6,077 bases of DNA from Desulfobacteraceae bacterium (GTDB lineage Bacteria > Desulfobacterota > Desulfobacteria > Desulfobacterales > UBA11574): assembly GCA_029857875.1 (NCBI GenBank), contig JAOUGB010000162.1, forward strand, positions 1 to 6,077, in the 5' to 3' direction. The position numbers and the translations under genes are program-made. This document shows, piece after piece, positions 1 to 6,024 of the stretch (its first letter is position 1; each line of letters starts with the position of its first letter). The notes beneath the pieces are model-generated. The model saw nothing but the letters and a program-made list of their open reading frames with translations. It was not told the origin of the DNA and made no database searches.

Positions 1-131
1 TTACACGGTTTAAAAAGAAGTACTATCCATGGAGCGATTTAAAAAAAATAAAAACCCCTGTTTTGCTTACGACCAATAATTGGGGTCGTTCATGAAGAAA
101 ATAACCGGCGCGTTATAATAAACAAGAAAAG
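1..131. other. Sequence before livM, no identifiable gene
   Basis: If an upstream gene such as livH ends here, its stop would be TAA at 11-13, TAA at 40-42 or TGA at 93-95 on the plus strand. None of the three tails is recognisably a LivH C-terminus, which commonly carries an RPxGL-type motif. The stretch is A/T-rich, with a run of eight A at 41-48. A TATAAT match lies at 114-119, but no TTGACA-like box is placed 16-18 bases upstream of it. The gap between livM and any upstream gene is therefore at least 36 bases, and 89 or 118 bases under the other readings. Confidence 0.4.
69..89. repeat. Imperfect palindrome upstream of livM
   Basis: ACGACC (69-74) is repeated inverted as GGTCGT (84-89). 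The inner bases CCAAT-A-ATTGG (73-83) are also an odd-length palindrome, so the whole 21-bp element is nearly symmetric apart from two extra G residues on the right. It ends 42 bases before the livM start. No T-tract follows on the plus strand, so it does not look like a terminator. It could be an operator or a leader or intergenic hairpin. A competing pairing, ACCCC (54-58) with GGGGT (82-86), is also possible. Function is inferred only from position and symmetry. Confidence 0.35.
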
Positions 132-1400
132 ATGATTTTTAATAAATTACGGAATTCGTTCTCACAGGTACCTTTACTGGGCTGGCTCCTTGGCTCACTG
201 ATCGCGGTAGTGCTCGAATATTATATGGGTGACGCGTTGGCCGATGTTCTCGGGCTACCCAAAATTCCGGTTCTTTTCGGCTTTGTGATCATGCTCAAAA
301 AGCCCTTGTTGATTCCCAGCGCACTGATATTCGTGCTGGTGATATATGCGTTGCCCATAGGCGCCGTAGCCCGGCTGAGTGCACCGGTTATAAATCGTTT
401 GGTTGCCTGGCTTTTCAAATTTCCCACGATCATTTCGGTAGTTATTCATCTTGGATTTCTGTATGCGATTTTGCATCTATGGTCTGATATCAGTGCCTAC
501 CGGGTTCTGACACTTAAGTTGACCATGATCGCCATTATGGTAACTTTGAGCTTGAACGTGGTTAACGGCTACATGGGAGAATTTTCTTGCTCCCATCCCG
601 GCTTCATGGCATTGGGGGCTTATGCAACATCGGTGTTTACGGTGGTCCTGTTCGCTAAGGACAACCTTTTCGGGCCTGCAATTCTCCCCGCCGCTTTGGG
701 ACCGTATATGTTTCCTGTTGCTTTGATCATCGGCGGTTTAGTCGCGGCCCTTGGTGCACTTGCAATCGCCATACCCTCGTTTCGGACCAGGGGTGACTAT
801 CTGGCGATCATATCCCTGGCATTCATGTTTATCGTTAAAAGCATGATAGAGAATTTGGAGGTCGTTGGCGGCCCCCGGGGTTTAAGCAACCAGCCGGATT
901 ATGCCAATCTGCCTACGGTCTTTTTGTGGACCGTTGCCTGCGTGTGGATCATCAATAATTTTGTGCGTTCTAGCCTGGGAAAGGCGTTGAATGCAGTACG
1001 TGACGATGAAATGGCTGCCAATGCCATGACCGTTAACACCAGACAAACAAAAATCGTAGCATTTTTGTTTGCGGCTTTCTGGGCCGGCGTGGCCGGAGGG
1101 CTTTTTGCCCACGTGTTAAGGTATGTAAACCCAGGGACGTTCGGTCTTCAAAAACTTGCTGAGGTTTTGGCAATGGTCTACTTTGGCGGGTTGAATTCCG
1201 TTTACGGCTCGATAGTGGGTGCAATAAGCCTGAGCATGCTCAGTGAAGCCCTACGCCCGCTGGAGATTTTTAAGTGGATTATTATTCCCCTTTTGCTCAT
1301 TTTGGTGATGATTTATCGTCCCACGGGCCTCATCGCCTTTAAAGAATTTGACGTTAAGAAACTTATAAAACCCAAACATAAGCAGGAGAAAGAAGTATAG
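132..1400 (+). CDS. livM: Branched-chain amino acid ABC transporter permease LivM
   Basis: Inner-membrane permease subunit that, with LivH, forms the channel of a LIV/HAAT-type ABC importer for branched-chain or related amino acids. The 422 aa are strongly hydrophobic with roughly ten or more membrane segments. The conserved core starts near residue 125: NVVNGYMGEFSCSHPGFMALGAY at 142-164, shown here as its position with key residues G150, S152-H155 and G162; RTRGDYLAIISLAF at 218-231; GGPRGLSNQP at 246-255. The cytoplasmic coupling region VRDDEMAANAMTVN (289-302) is the family's link to the ATPases, and RPTGL is at 396-400. It is longer than the usual 300-350 aa because of a hydrophobic N-terminal extension of about 120 residues; E. 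coli LivM is similarly long. ATG 132 is the only usable start, since the frame is open from 105 without another start codon and TAA lies at 102-104. The Shine-Dalgarno sequence is weak (AAGAAAAG directly upstream). It is separated from livG by one base. Family assignment is firm; the exact substrate is not shown. Confidence 0.94.
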   Translation: MIFNKLRNSFSQVPLLGWLLGSLIAVVLEYYMGDALADVLGLPKIPVLFGFVIMLKKPLLIPSALIFVLVIYALPIGAVARLSAPVINRLVAWLFKFPTIISVVIHLGFLYAILHLWSDISAYRVLTLKLTMIAIMVTLSLNVVNGYMGEFSCSHPGFMALGAYATSVFTVVLFAKDNLFGPAILPAALGPYMFPVALIIGGLVAALGALAIAIPSFRTRGDYLAIISLAFMFIVKSMIENLEVVGGPRGLSNQPDYANLPTVFLWTVACVWIINNFVRSSLGKALNAVRDDEMAANAMTVNTRQTKIVAFLFAAFWAGVAGGLFAHVLRYVNPGTFGLQKLAEVLAMVYFGGLNSVYGSIVGAISLSMLSEALRPLEIFKWIIIPLLLILVMIYRPTGLIAFKEFDVKKLIKPKHKQEKEV

Positions 1401-1401
1401 G

Positions 1402-2172
1402 ATGCCACTGCTTCGTATTGATAAAATGAGCCACGACTTTGGCGGTTTGCGGGCCGTCAACAACTACGATCTAAATGTAGAGCCCGGACAAATCAGAGGT
1501 CTCATCGGGCCCAACGGAGCAGGCAAAACCACGATTTTCAACCTCATCACAGGCATTTATAAACCCACTGAAGGTGACATCTATCTGGAAAGCAAAAGAA
1601 TTACCGGCCTCGAGCCTCACCGGATCGCAGACATGGGCATCGGCAGAACTTTTCAAAACTTACAGCTCTGGCGGCATATGACCGTCCTTGAGCACGTAAA
1701 GATGGCGTGTTACTCTAAGATTACCTATGGTCTGATCGGGGCATTTTTCGGCACGCCAAAGCGGCAAAGGGAAGAAGCAAAGATTGAGGCAAAAGCCCAC
1801 GACCTTTTGAAAGTAGTTGGCGTCGACCATATTGCAGATCAGGTCGTAATTAATCTACCTTACGGTGATCAGCGAAGGGTTGAGATGGCCCGGGCTCTGG
1901 CCATAGAACCCAAAATACTGTTTCTGGATGAACCTACCGCCGGTATGAATCCGGAAGAGCTGATTCAGATGATGGAGATTATCAGGCATGTACATCGTGA
2001 GCTGGGTCTGGCTATTTTTCTTATCGAACACAGATTGAAGATGGTTATGGAGCTGTGCGAAATCATCCAGACCCTTGACTTTGGCCGGGTTATCGCCGAA
2101 GGCACACCGGAAGAAATTCAAAACGACCCCAAAGTAATCGATGCTTATCTGGGCAAAGAGGTGGTGCTCTAA
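1402..2172 (+). CDS. livG: Branched-chain amino acid ABC transporter ATP-binding protein LivG
   Basis: One of the two cytoplasmic ATPases that power the Liv-type importer by dimerising on the LivH/LivM permeases. In its 256 aa (the usual LivG length) all nucleotide-binding motifs are visible: Walker A GPNGAGKTT at 36-44, Q-loop in GRTFQNLQLW with Q85, signature helix NLPYGDQRRVEMARAL at 151-166, Walker B ILFLDE at 172-177 with catalytic E177, D-loop PTAGMNP, and H-loop His210 in IEHRLKMVM. The long insert between the Q-loop and signature, and the C-terminal stretch AEGTPEEIQNDPKVIDAYLG (233-252), are LivG traits that separate it from LivF. Proline in the signature (LPYGD instead of LSGGQ) is seen in other LivG proteins, so I do not read it as inactivation. 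The start is one base after the livM stop, with AGGAG at 1384-1388 and AAAGAAG at 1389-1395 as ribosome binding sequence. It overlaps livF by one base, so translational coupling is likely. Confidence 0.96.
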   Translation: MPLLRIDKMSHDFGGLRAVNNYDLNVEPGQIRGLIGPNGAGKTTIFNLITGIYKPTEGDIYLESKRITGLEPHRIADMGIGRTFQNLQLWRHMTVLEHVKMACYSKITYGLIGAFFGTPKRQREEAKIEAKAHDLLKVVGVDHIADQVVINLPYGDQRRVEMARALAIEPKILFLDEPTAGMNPEELIQMMEIIRHVHRELGLAIFLIEHRLKMVMELCEIIQTLDFGRVIAEGTPEEIQNDPKVIDAYLGKEVVL

Positions 2173-2885
2173 TGTTGTTATCAGTGGAAAACCTTCAAGT
2201 TTCATACGGTAATATTCGAGCGCTACACGGCATTGATTTTCAGATTGATGATGGCGAGATTGTGTGCATCATCGGTGCCAATGGGGCCGGTAAGAGTACA
2301 ACGCTGAGAGCAATTTCAAGATTGGTTCCGGTGGAAGAAGGGACAACAATGACGTTCATGGGCAATGACCTGCTTCAATACTCTGCGGACAAGGTGGTGA
2401 GCAAATTCGGAATATCTCATGTTCCTGAAGGGAGGCGACTCTTCGGCAACCTGACGATAATGGAAAATCTCAGCCTGGCTACCTTTGCCAGAAAAGACAA
2501 CGAAAAAATCCAGGAGGACCTTGAGAGAGTATTCGGTATTTTTCCACGCCTTGAAGAGCGCAAAGCTCAGAAATCAGGAACACTGAGCGGCGGAGAGCAA
2601 CAGATGCTTGCCATCGGGAGGGCGTTTATGAGCGGAAGAAGGATCATGCTCCTGGACGAGCCTTCAATGGGTCTTGCACCTTTACTCATGCTGAATGTCT
2701 TTAATGCGCTTAAACAACTCAACGAGGAAGGAACAACCATTCTACTTGTGGAGCAGAATGCCCGGATGGCGCTTCAATTTGCACAGCGCGGCTATGTGCT
2801 CGAAAACGGTAATCTGGTTTTGGAAGGAAGCTCTGAAATGCTGCTTGCAAATCCCGAAGTCAAGCAGGCCTATCTGGGCGGCTAA
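2172..2885 (+). CDS. livF: Branched-chain amino acid ABC transporter ATP-binding protein LivF
   Basis: Second cytoplasmic ATPase of the Liv-type importer, partner of LivG. The 237 aa match the normal LivF length. Motifs: Walker A GANGAGKST at 35-43, VPEGRRLF at 84-91 (E86 in place of the Q-loop glutamine, as is typical of LivF), signature LSGGEQQML at 138-146, Walker B IMLLDE at 158-163 with catalytic E163, D-loop SMGLAP, and LLVEQNA with Q195 at the switch histidine position, again the LivF norm. The C-terminus ends in KQAYLGG. The ATG shares its A with the livG TAA stop (TAATG), and GAGG at 2158-2161 lies ten bases upstream. It is the last gene of the block; the next gene on this strand starts about 220 bases later. 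E86 and Q195 are family traits, not defects. Confidence 0.96.
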   Translation: MLLSVENLQVSYGNIRALHGIDFQIDDGEIVCIIGANGAGKSTTLRAISRLVPVEEGTTMTFMGNDLLQYSADKVVSKFGISHVPEGRRLFGNLTIMENLSLATFARKDNEKIQEDLERVFGIFPRLEERKAQKSGTLSGGEQQMLAIGRAFMSGRRIMLLDEPSMGLAPLLMLNVFNALKQLNEEGTTILLVEQNARMALQFAQRGYVLENGNLVLEGSSEMLLANPEVKQAYLGG

Positions 2886-2913
2886 TATCCCATGTTGAAT
2901 TTTTGTAACACTT

Positions 2914-2952
2914 TAGCCATTTGAAATCGATTTGTTTCAAAGGACTAGGCTA
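2914..2952. repeat. Nested inverted repeat after livF
   Basis: TTTGAAA (2920-2926) and TTTCAAA (2935-2941) form a perfect 7-bp stem around an 8-base loop. An outer pair, TAGCC (2914-2918) with GGCTA (2948-2952), can extend it through a bulge. It starts 28 bases after the livF stop, the right place for an end-of-operon structure. The stem is A/T-rich and no T-run follows directly; the nearest is ATTTTTAT around 2969-2976. It may be an RNA 3'-end hairpin or a weak terminator, but is not a classic intrinsic one. Confidence 0.35.
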
Positions 2953-2957
2953 TTACG

Positions 2958-3000
2958 AGTTTTCAAATATTTTTATCCTGGACCTTGATCATTGAAAACT
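2958..3000. repeat. Perfect 9-bp inverted repeat in the livF-argC gap
   Basis: AGTTTTCAA (2958-2966) and TTGAAAACT (2992-3000) are exact reverse complements separated by 25 bases. The right arm contains the TTGAAA box of the candidate argC promoter. A 9-bp match this close is moderately unusual, but the DNA is A/T-rich and the long loop argues against a stable hairpin. It could be a split operator, or chance. Confidence 0.3.
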
Positions 3001-3020
3001 GATAATTTGGATGATAGACT
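2992..3020 (+). promoter_or_regulatory. Candidate sigma70-type promoter for argC
   Basis: TTGAAA at 2992-2997 matches the TTGACA -35 box at five of six positions. TAGACT at 3015-3020 matches TATAAT at four of six. The spacer (2998-3014) is exactly 17 bases. Transcription would begin near 3027, giving a leader of about 80 bases before argC. The spacing is ideal but the -10 box is weak and such pairs occur by chance in A/T-rich DNA. The separate placement of argC after a long gap supports its having its own promoter. Confidence 0.3.
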
Positions 3021-3048
3021 ATTATTTTAAATCTTCAATCTTCAATCC

Positions 3049-3077
3049 CTCCGGGTCGTAGGCCCTAAGGGTCGGAG
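3049..3077 (+). promoter_or_regulatory. G/C-rich hairpin in the argC leader
   Basis: CTCCG (3049-3053) pairs with CGGAG (3073-3077). Inside lies the odd palindrome TAGG-C-CCTA (3059-3067), and GGGTCG occurs twice (3053-3058 and 3069-3074). It contrasts with the A/T-rich DNA around it and ends 32 bases before the preferred argC start. No T-tract follows, so it is not an intrinsic terminator. It may be a leader structure or a remnant repeat; no known riboswitch or ARG-box pattern is recognised. Confidence 0.25.
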
Positions 3078-3099
3078 ACAATAATCATCAATAAAAAAT

Positions 3100-3107
3100 G
3101 GGGGAAG
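3100..3107 (+). promoter_or_regulatory. Ribosome binding site deciding the argC start
   Basis: The purine run GGGGGAAG lies two bases before ATG 3110, with its GGGGG core five bases away. The earlier in-frame ATG at 3098 has only A/T bases just upstream; its nearest purine-rich match, GGAG at 3074-3077, is 20 bases away. This favours 3110. Confidence 0.5.
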
Positions 3108-3109
3108 TT

Positions 3110-4147
3110 ATGATACGGGTAGGTATAATAGGTGCAACGGGTTATGCCGGTGCCGAGCTTGTGCGGATACTTTGCGGTCATCCTGATATCGAGTTGACCA
3201 TCCTGACATCTCGCCAGTATGCCGGTGTAAAGTTTGACGAGATCTTTCCCTCAATGACAGGTTCTGTCGATCTGGTATGCGAAGCCCTGTCTGTAGATCG
3301 CGTTTGTGACAGTGCCGATGTTTTATTTACCGCACTTCCTCACAAGATTCCCATGGAGATTGTGCCTGAGCTTATTTCTCGAGGCAAAAAGGTTATCGAT
3401 CTCTCGGCTGATTTTAGATTCAAGGATTCTGCAACGTATGAGGCGCATTATCAGCAACATACGGCAAAAGATTTACTGGAAAAATCGGTTTATGGACTTT
3501 GTGAGATCTATTTTGACAAAATAAAAAATGCTGTTCTGGTGGGTGCTCCCGGATGTTATCCCACCAGTGTACTTTTGCCCCTGTTGCCGTTATTGAAGCG
3601 CAATTTTATCGATACCCATACCATTGTTGCCGATTCAAAATCTGGCGTTAGCGGCGCCGGCCGCAGTCTATCCCTGACAACGCACTTTTGTGAGGTAAAC
3701 GAATCGTTTAAGGCCTATAAGGCAGCAGAACATCGGCACAACCCCGAGATGGAGGAGGTGCTGACCATTGAAACCGGCCAGCCGGTGCATCTTACGTTTG
3801 TTCCCCACCTTGTTCCCATGTCCCGGGGAATACTTACCACCCTATATGCCACTCCTGTAAAGGGTATTGGCAACAAGGATATTGAAGAATGTCTCACCAC
3901 ATTTTATTCTGGACGTCCGTTTGTTCGTATCTGTAGAGAAAGCCGTTTGCCTGACACCCGGAATGTCCGCGGCACCAATTATTGCGACATTGGATTTAAG
4001 CTGGATGAACGGAACCAACGTCTAATCCTGATTTCGGCCATCGACAACCTGGTAAAGGGTGCAGCAGGACAGGCTATACAAAACATGAACATCATGCTCG
4101 GTCTGGATGAAACCGCAGGGCTTAAAGTGGTTCCTTTTCCTATTTAG
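3110..4147 (+). CDS. argC: N-acetyl-gamma-glutamyl-phosphate reductase
   Basis: Cytoplasmic enzyme that reduces N-acetylglutamyl-5-phosphate with NADPH to N-acetylglutamate 5-semialdehyde, releasing phosphate, in arginine/ornithine synthesis. Numbered from ATG 3110 (345 aa, normal for the long-form ArgC): the N-terminal Rossmann loop GATGYAGAEL is at 8-17, DLSADFRF at 97-104, the active-site motif GAPGCYPTS at 145-153 with catalytic Cys149, SGVSGAGR at 178-185, HRHNPEM at 208-214 with a likely catalytic His, PHLVPMSRGI at 232-241, and NLVKGAAGQAIQNMN at 313-327 near the C-terminus. All expected motifs are intact. The frame can begin at ATG 3098 (four extra residues, MGEV), but the ribosome binding site and the family-typical MIRVGIIGATGY beginning favour 3110. 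No other arg gene is adjacent; it stands alone between livF and the convergent dctM. Confidence 0.96.
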   Translation: MIRVGIIGATGYAGAELVRILCGHPDIELTILTSRQYAGVKFDEIFPSMTGSVDLVCEALSVDRVCDSADVLFTALPHKIPMEIVPELISRGKKVIDLSADFRFKDSATYEAHYQQHTAKDLLEKSVYGLCEIYFDKIKNAVLVGAPGCYPTSVLLPLLPLLKRNFIDTHTIVADSKSGVSGAGRSLSLTTHFCEVNESFKAYKAAEHRHNPEMEEVLTIETGQPVHLTFVPHLVPMSRGILTTLYATPVKGIGNKDIEECLTTFYSGRPFVRICRESRLPDTRNVRGTNYCDIGFKLDERNQRLILISAIDNLVKGAAGQAIQNMNIMLGLDETAGLKVVPFPI

Positions 4148-4156
4148 CCTCCACCC

Positions 4157-4256
4157 GGGAATAACCTTTTATCCCCAATCTTTGCGCATGCCCTGCGAAA
4201 TGCAAAGCCTATTTCACTGGGGTCAATCTGCGGAATTGCTTCACCGCATTAGGCTT
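4157..4256. other. Convergent argC/dctM junction with weak hairpins
   Basis: Four small inverted repeats crowd the 93-base gap and the end of dctM: GGG-A-ATAA/TTATCCC (4157-4175, one bulged A), CTTTGC/GCAAAG (4180-4185 and 4202-4207), AAGCCTA/TAGGCTT (4205-4211 and 4250-4256), and TGCGG/CCGCA (4229-4233 and 4244-4248) nested in the last. The last two include the final codons of dctM. None is followed by a run of T on either strand, so no intrinsic terminator can be called with confidence. The region is nevertheless where both converging transcripts should end. Confidence 0.3.
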
Positions 4257-5542
4257 GGCAGCCAGAGGGCGATCTGGGGAAACAAAATGAGGAGCAGATT
4301 GCACACAAGCAAAGATATGAGCATGGGGAAAACTCCTCTGAAGATTTTCTCAAGGGGGACATCCCTTGCCACACCATAGACCACATAGACATTTATACCC
4401 ACAGGCGGCGTAATTACACCCATTTCCGTGATAAGAACAATGACCACCCCGAACCAGATCGGATCAAACCCAAGCTTCTGAACAACCGGAAAAAATATGG
4501 GGATGGTCAGCATGATCATGGCCAGTGCGTCCATAAAACAGCCCCCGATAAGATAGACTAAAATGATCACACCGATAATCGCATGGGGCGGAAGCGGAAG
4601 AGAACTCACGTAATCGGCAAGCAAATAAGGTATCCGGGTAATGGCCATAAAATGACCGAATATCACCGCACCGGTGACGATCACCATGATCATACAACTA
4701 ATTTTGGTTGTATCTGCAAGGGATTGAATAAACCCTTTCCAGTAGAGTTGTCTCCTGATTATAGCAATGAGAAGGGTCATAAAAGCGCCTATTGCCGCAG
4801 CCTCTGTGGGTGTGAATAGCCCAAAAAAAATTCCGCCCATGACCAGCGCAAACAATAACAGGGTTTCGAGTATGCCGGCAAAGGACCTGAATTTTTTACG
4901 AATACTGCTCTTGGGGCCCGGGGGGGCCAGGGAGGGGTTTCTCATGACACGAAGATGAATGGTCAGGAGAAAAAGAAGGCAAAGGAGAATACCGGGCAGG
5001 ATACCGGCTGCGAAAAGTTTTCCAATGGACTGCTCGGTGAGAATGCCGTAGACGATGAAAATCACACTTGGAGGTATAAGAATACCAAGACTTCCAGCCG
5101 CAGCCACGGTACCTGTGGCAAGCCCCATATCGTATCCATATCTCTTCATTTCAGGAAGGGCAACTGTGGCCATGGTGGCCGCTGTTGCATTGGTTGAGCC
5201 GCATATGGCGGAGAAAGCGGCGCATGCACCCACGGTTGTCATGGCCAGACCCCCCCGCCGATGCCCCAGCAGCACATAGGCTGAATCATACAACCTGCGG
5301 CTGATGCCAGCGTGAAAGGCAATCTGGCCCATAAACACAAAAAGGGGAATAACGGTCAAATTATAAGAGGAAAAAACATCCCAGACATCCCGGGCCAAAA
5401 GATTCAATCCTGCATCAAAATTCACCACATAGCTGAATCCGATGAGTCCCAAAAAACCCATGGCAAAACCCACAGGCATTTTCGAATACAAAAGGACAAC
5501 CAGGACGACAATCCCAATGATTCCAGTGGTTGACAGGCTCAT
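4241..5542 (-). CDS. dctM: TRAP transporter large permease subunit DctM
   Basis: Large membrane subunit, carrying the transport path, of a tripartite ATP-independent periplasmic transporter; it imports organic acids or related anions using an ion gradient, with DctQ and a periplasmic receptor. The 433 aa are the standard length, with about eleven or more hydrophobic segments. Family motifs: GSTNATAATM at 115-124, LPEMKRYGY at 129-137, GSLGILIPPS at 150-159, FTPTEAAAIGAF at 243-254, a second half-repeat with MDALAMIMLTIPIFFP at 337-352, and ITEMGVITPPVGINVYVVYG at 371-390. The repeated ILIPPS and ITPPVG hairpin regions are characteristic of DctM. The start ATG overlaps the dctQ stop (ATGA); GGAG at 5545-5548 lies only two bases before it, so initiation probably depends on coupling to dctQ. 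Substrate cannot be told from sequence alone; C4-dicarboxylate is only the family default. It converges on argC. Confidence 0.95.
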   Translation of the reverse strand: MSLSTTGIIGIVVLVVLLYSKMPVGFAMGFLGLIGFSYVVNFDAGLNLLARDVWDVFSSYNLTVIPLFVFMGQIAFHAGISRRLYDSAYVLLGHRRGGLAMTTVGACAAFSAICGSTNATAATMATVALPEMKRYGYDMGLATGTVAAAGSLGILIPPSVIFIVYGILTEQSIGKLFAAGILPGILLCLLFLLTIHLRVMRNPSLAPPGPKSSIRKKFRSFAGILETLLLFALVMGGIFFGLFTPTEAAAIGAFMTLLIAIIRRQLYWKGFIQSLADTTKISCMIMVIVTGAVIFGHFMAITRIPYLLADYVSSLPLPPHAIIGVIILVYLIGGCFMDALAMIMLTIPIFFPVVQKLGFDPIWFGVVIVLITEMGVITPPVGINVYVVYGVARDVPLEKIFRGVFPMLISLLVCNLLLILFPQIALWLPSLMR

Positions 5543-6024
5543 TTCTCCAAAATCTTCAAAGCATTTTTAATTAAATCAGATAAAAGTATAAGACAAACCA
5601 CTGCCGCGGAAAAACCGATTCCATACACAAATGGATAAAAGGGGAGCTCTAACGTTAGTGAAACCTCATGCGAAACGTAAAGATCATTTGCATAAATGAT
5701 GGACTGCCATGCAATGAGTGCAAAAAGGAACAATCCAAAGCAGCTGGTCATACATTCGATGAGCCTTTGAAGTTTTGAAGGGAAAAGACTGACAATAAAG
5801 CTTACCGATACATGTCCTTTTTCTATGGATGTATGGGCCATGGCAAAAGAGACGGCTACGGCTCCCAGAAAGCAGACCAGTTCATAAGTTCCGGGAATTG
5901 GTCTGCGAAAATAACGTAAAACAACATCTGCGCAGGTAAGTAACATCATGGCAACAATTGCTGTTCCTGCAACCCAGTACATTTTTTTTGCCAGACCATG
6001 CCCCAATTTTTCAAAAATGTGCAT
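5539..6024 (-). CDS. dctQ: TRAP transporter small permease subunit DctQ
   Basis: Small four-helix membrane subunit that associates with DctM in a TRAP transporter. The 161 aa are typical. Hydrophobic segments lie near 16-37, 50-65, 91-110 and 129-148. The family signature is RYFRRPIPGTYELV at 37-50 (R37, P42, G45, E48), followed by AMAHTSIEKGHVSVSFI at 61-77, where DctQ proteins usually carry a charged, glycine-containing loop. ATG 6024 is the first start after an in-frame TAA (6033-6031 on this strand), but no Shine-Dalgarno sequence precedes it; the bases are almost all A and T. Met15 (5982) is an alternative but also lacks a good site and would trim the cytoplasmic N-terminus. The gene overlaps dctM by four bases. 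The solute receptor gene dctP is expected upstream, beyond the right edge. Confidence 0.93.
   Translation of the reverse strand: MHIFEKLGHGLAKKMYWVAGTAIVAMMLLTCADVVLRYFRRPIPGTYELVCFLGAVAVSFAMAHTSIEKGHVSVSFIVSLFPSKLQRLIECMTSCFGLFLFALIAWQSIIYANDLYVSHEVSLTLELPFYPFVYGIGFSAAVVCLILLSDLIKNALKILEK

Noticed and set aside
41..65. Possible minus-strand terminator (AAAAC/GTTTT stem followed by a T-rich run on that strand)
   Set aside because: The stem has five pairs, four of them A-U, and no minus-strand gene lies to its right for it to terminate.
114..119. Perfect TATAAT hexamer just before livM
   Set aside because: No -35-like box lies 16-18 bases upstream, and transcription from it would begin only a few bases before the ATG. 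It is in A/T-rich DNA where this word is expected by chance.
1402..2172. LivG signature LPYGD instead of LSGGQ as a possible loss of function
   Set aside because: Proline and tyrosine at these positions are seen in other LivG proteins; the other catalytic residues are present.
1855..2205. 116-codon open frame antisense to livG/livF
   Set aside because: It lies opposite two intact conserved genes, matches no family I recognise and has no independent support.
2172..2885. LivF with Glu in the Q-loop and Gln at the H-loop position, suggesting an inactive ATPase
   Set aside because: VPEGRR and VEQNA are the normal LivF sequence, and Walker A, signature and Walker B are intact.
4107..4379. 90-codon plus-strand open frame across the argC/dctM junction
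   Set aside because: It overlaps the ends of both real genes in other frames, has no ribosome binding site of note and an unremarkable composition.
5055..5279. Alanine- and proline-rich open frame antisense to dctM
   Set aside because: Its composition is the reverse-complement shadow of the glycine/alanine-rich DctM membrane segments.
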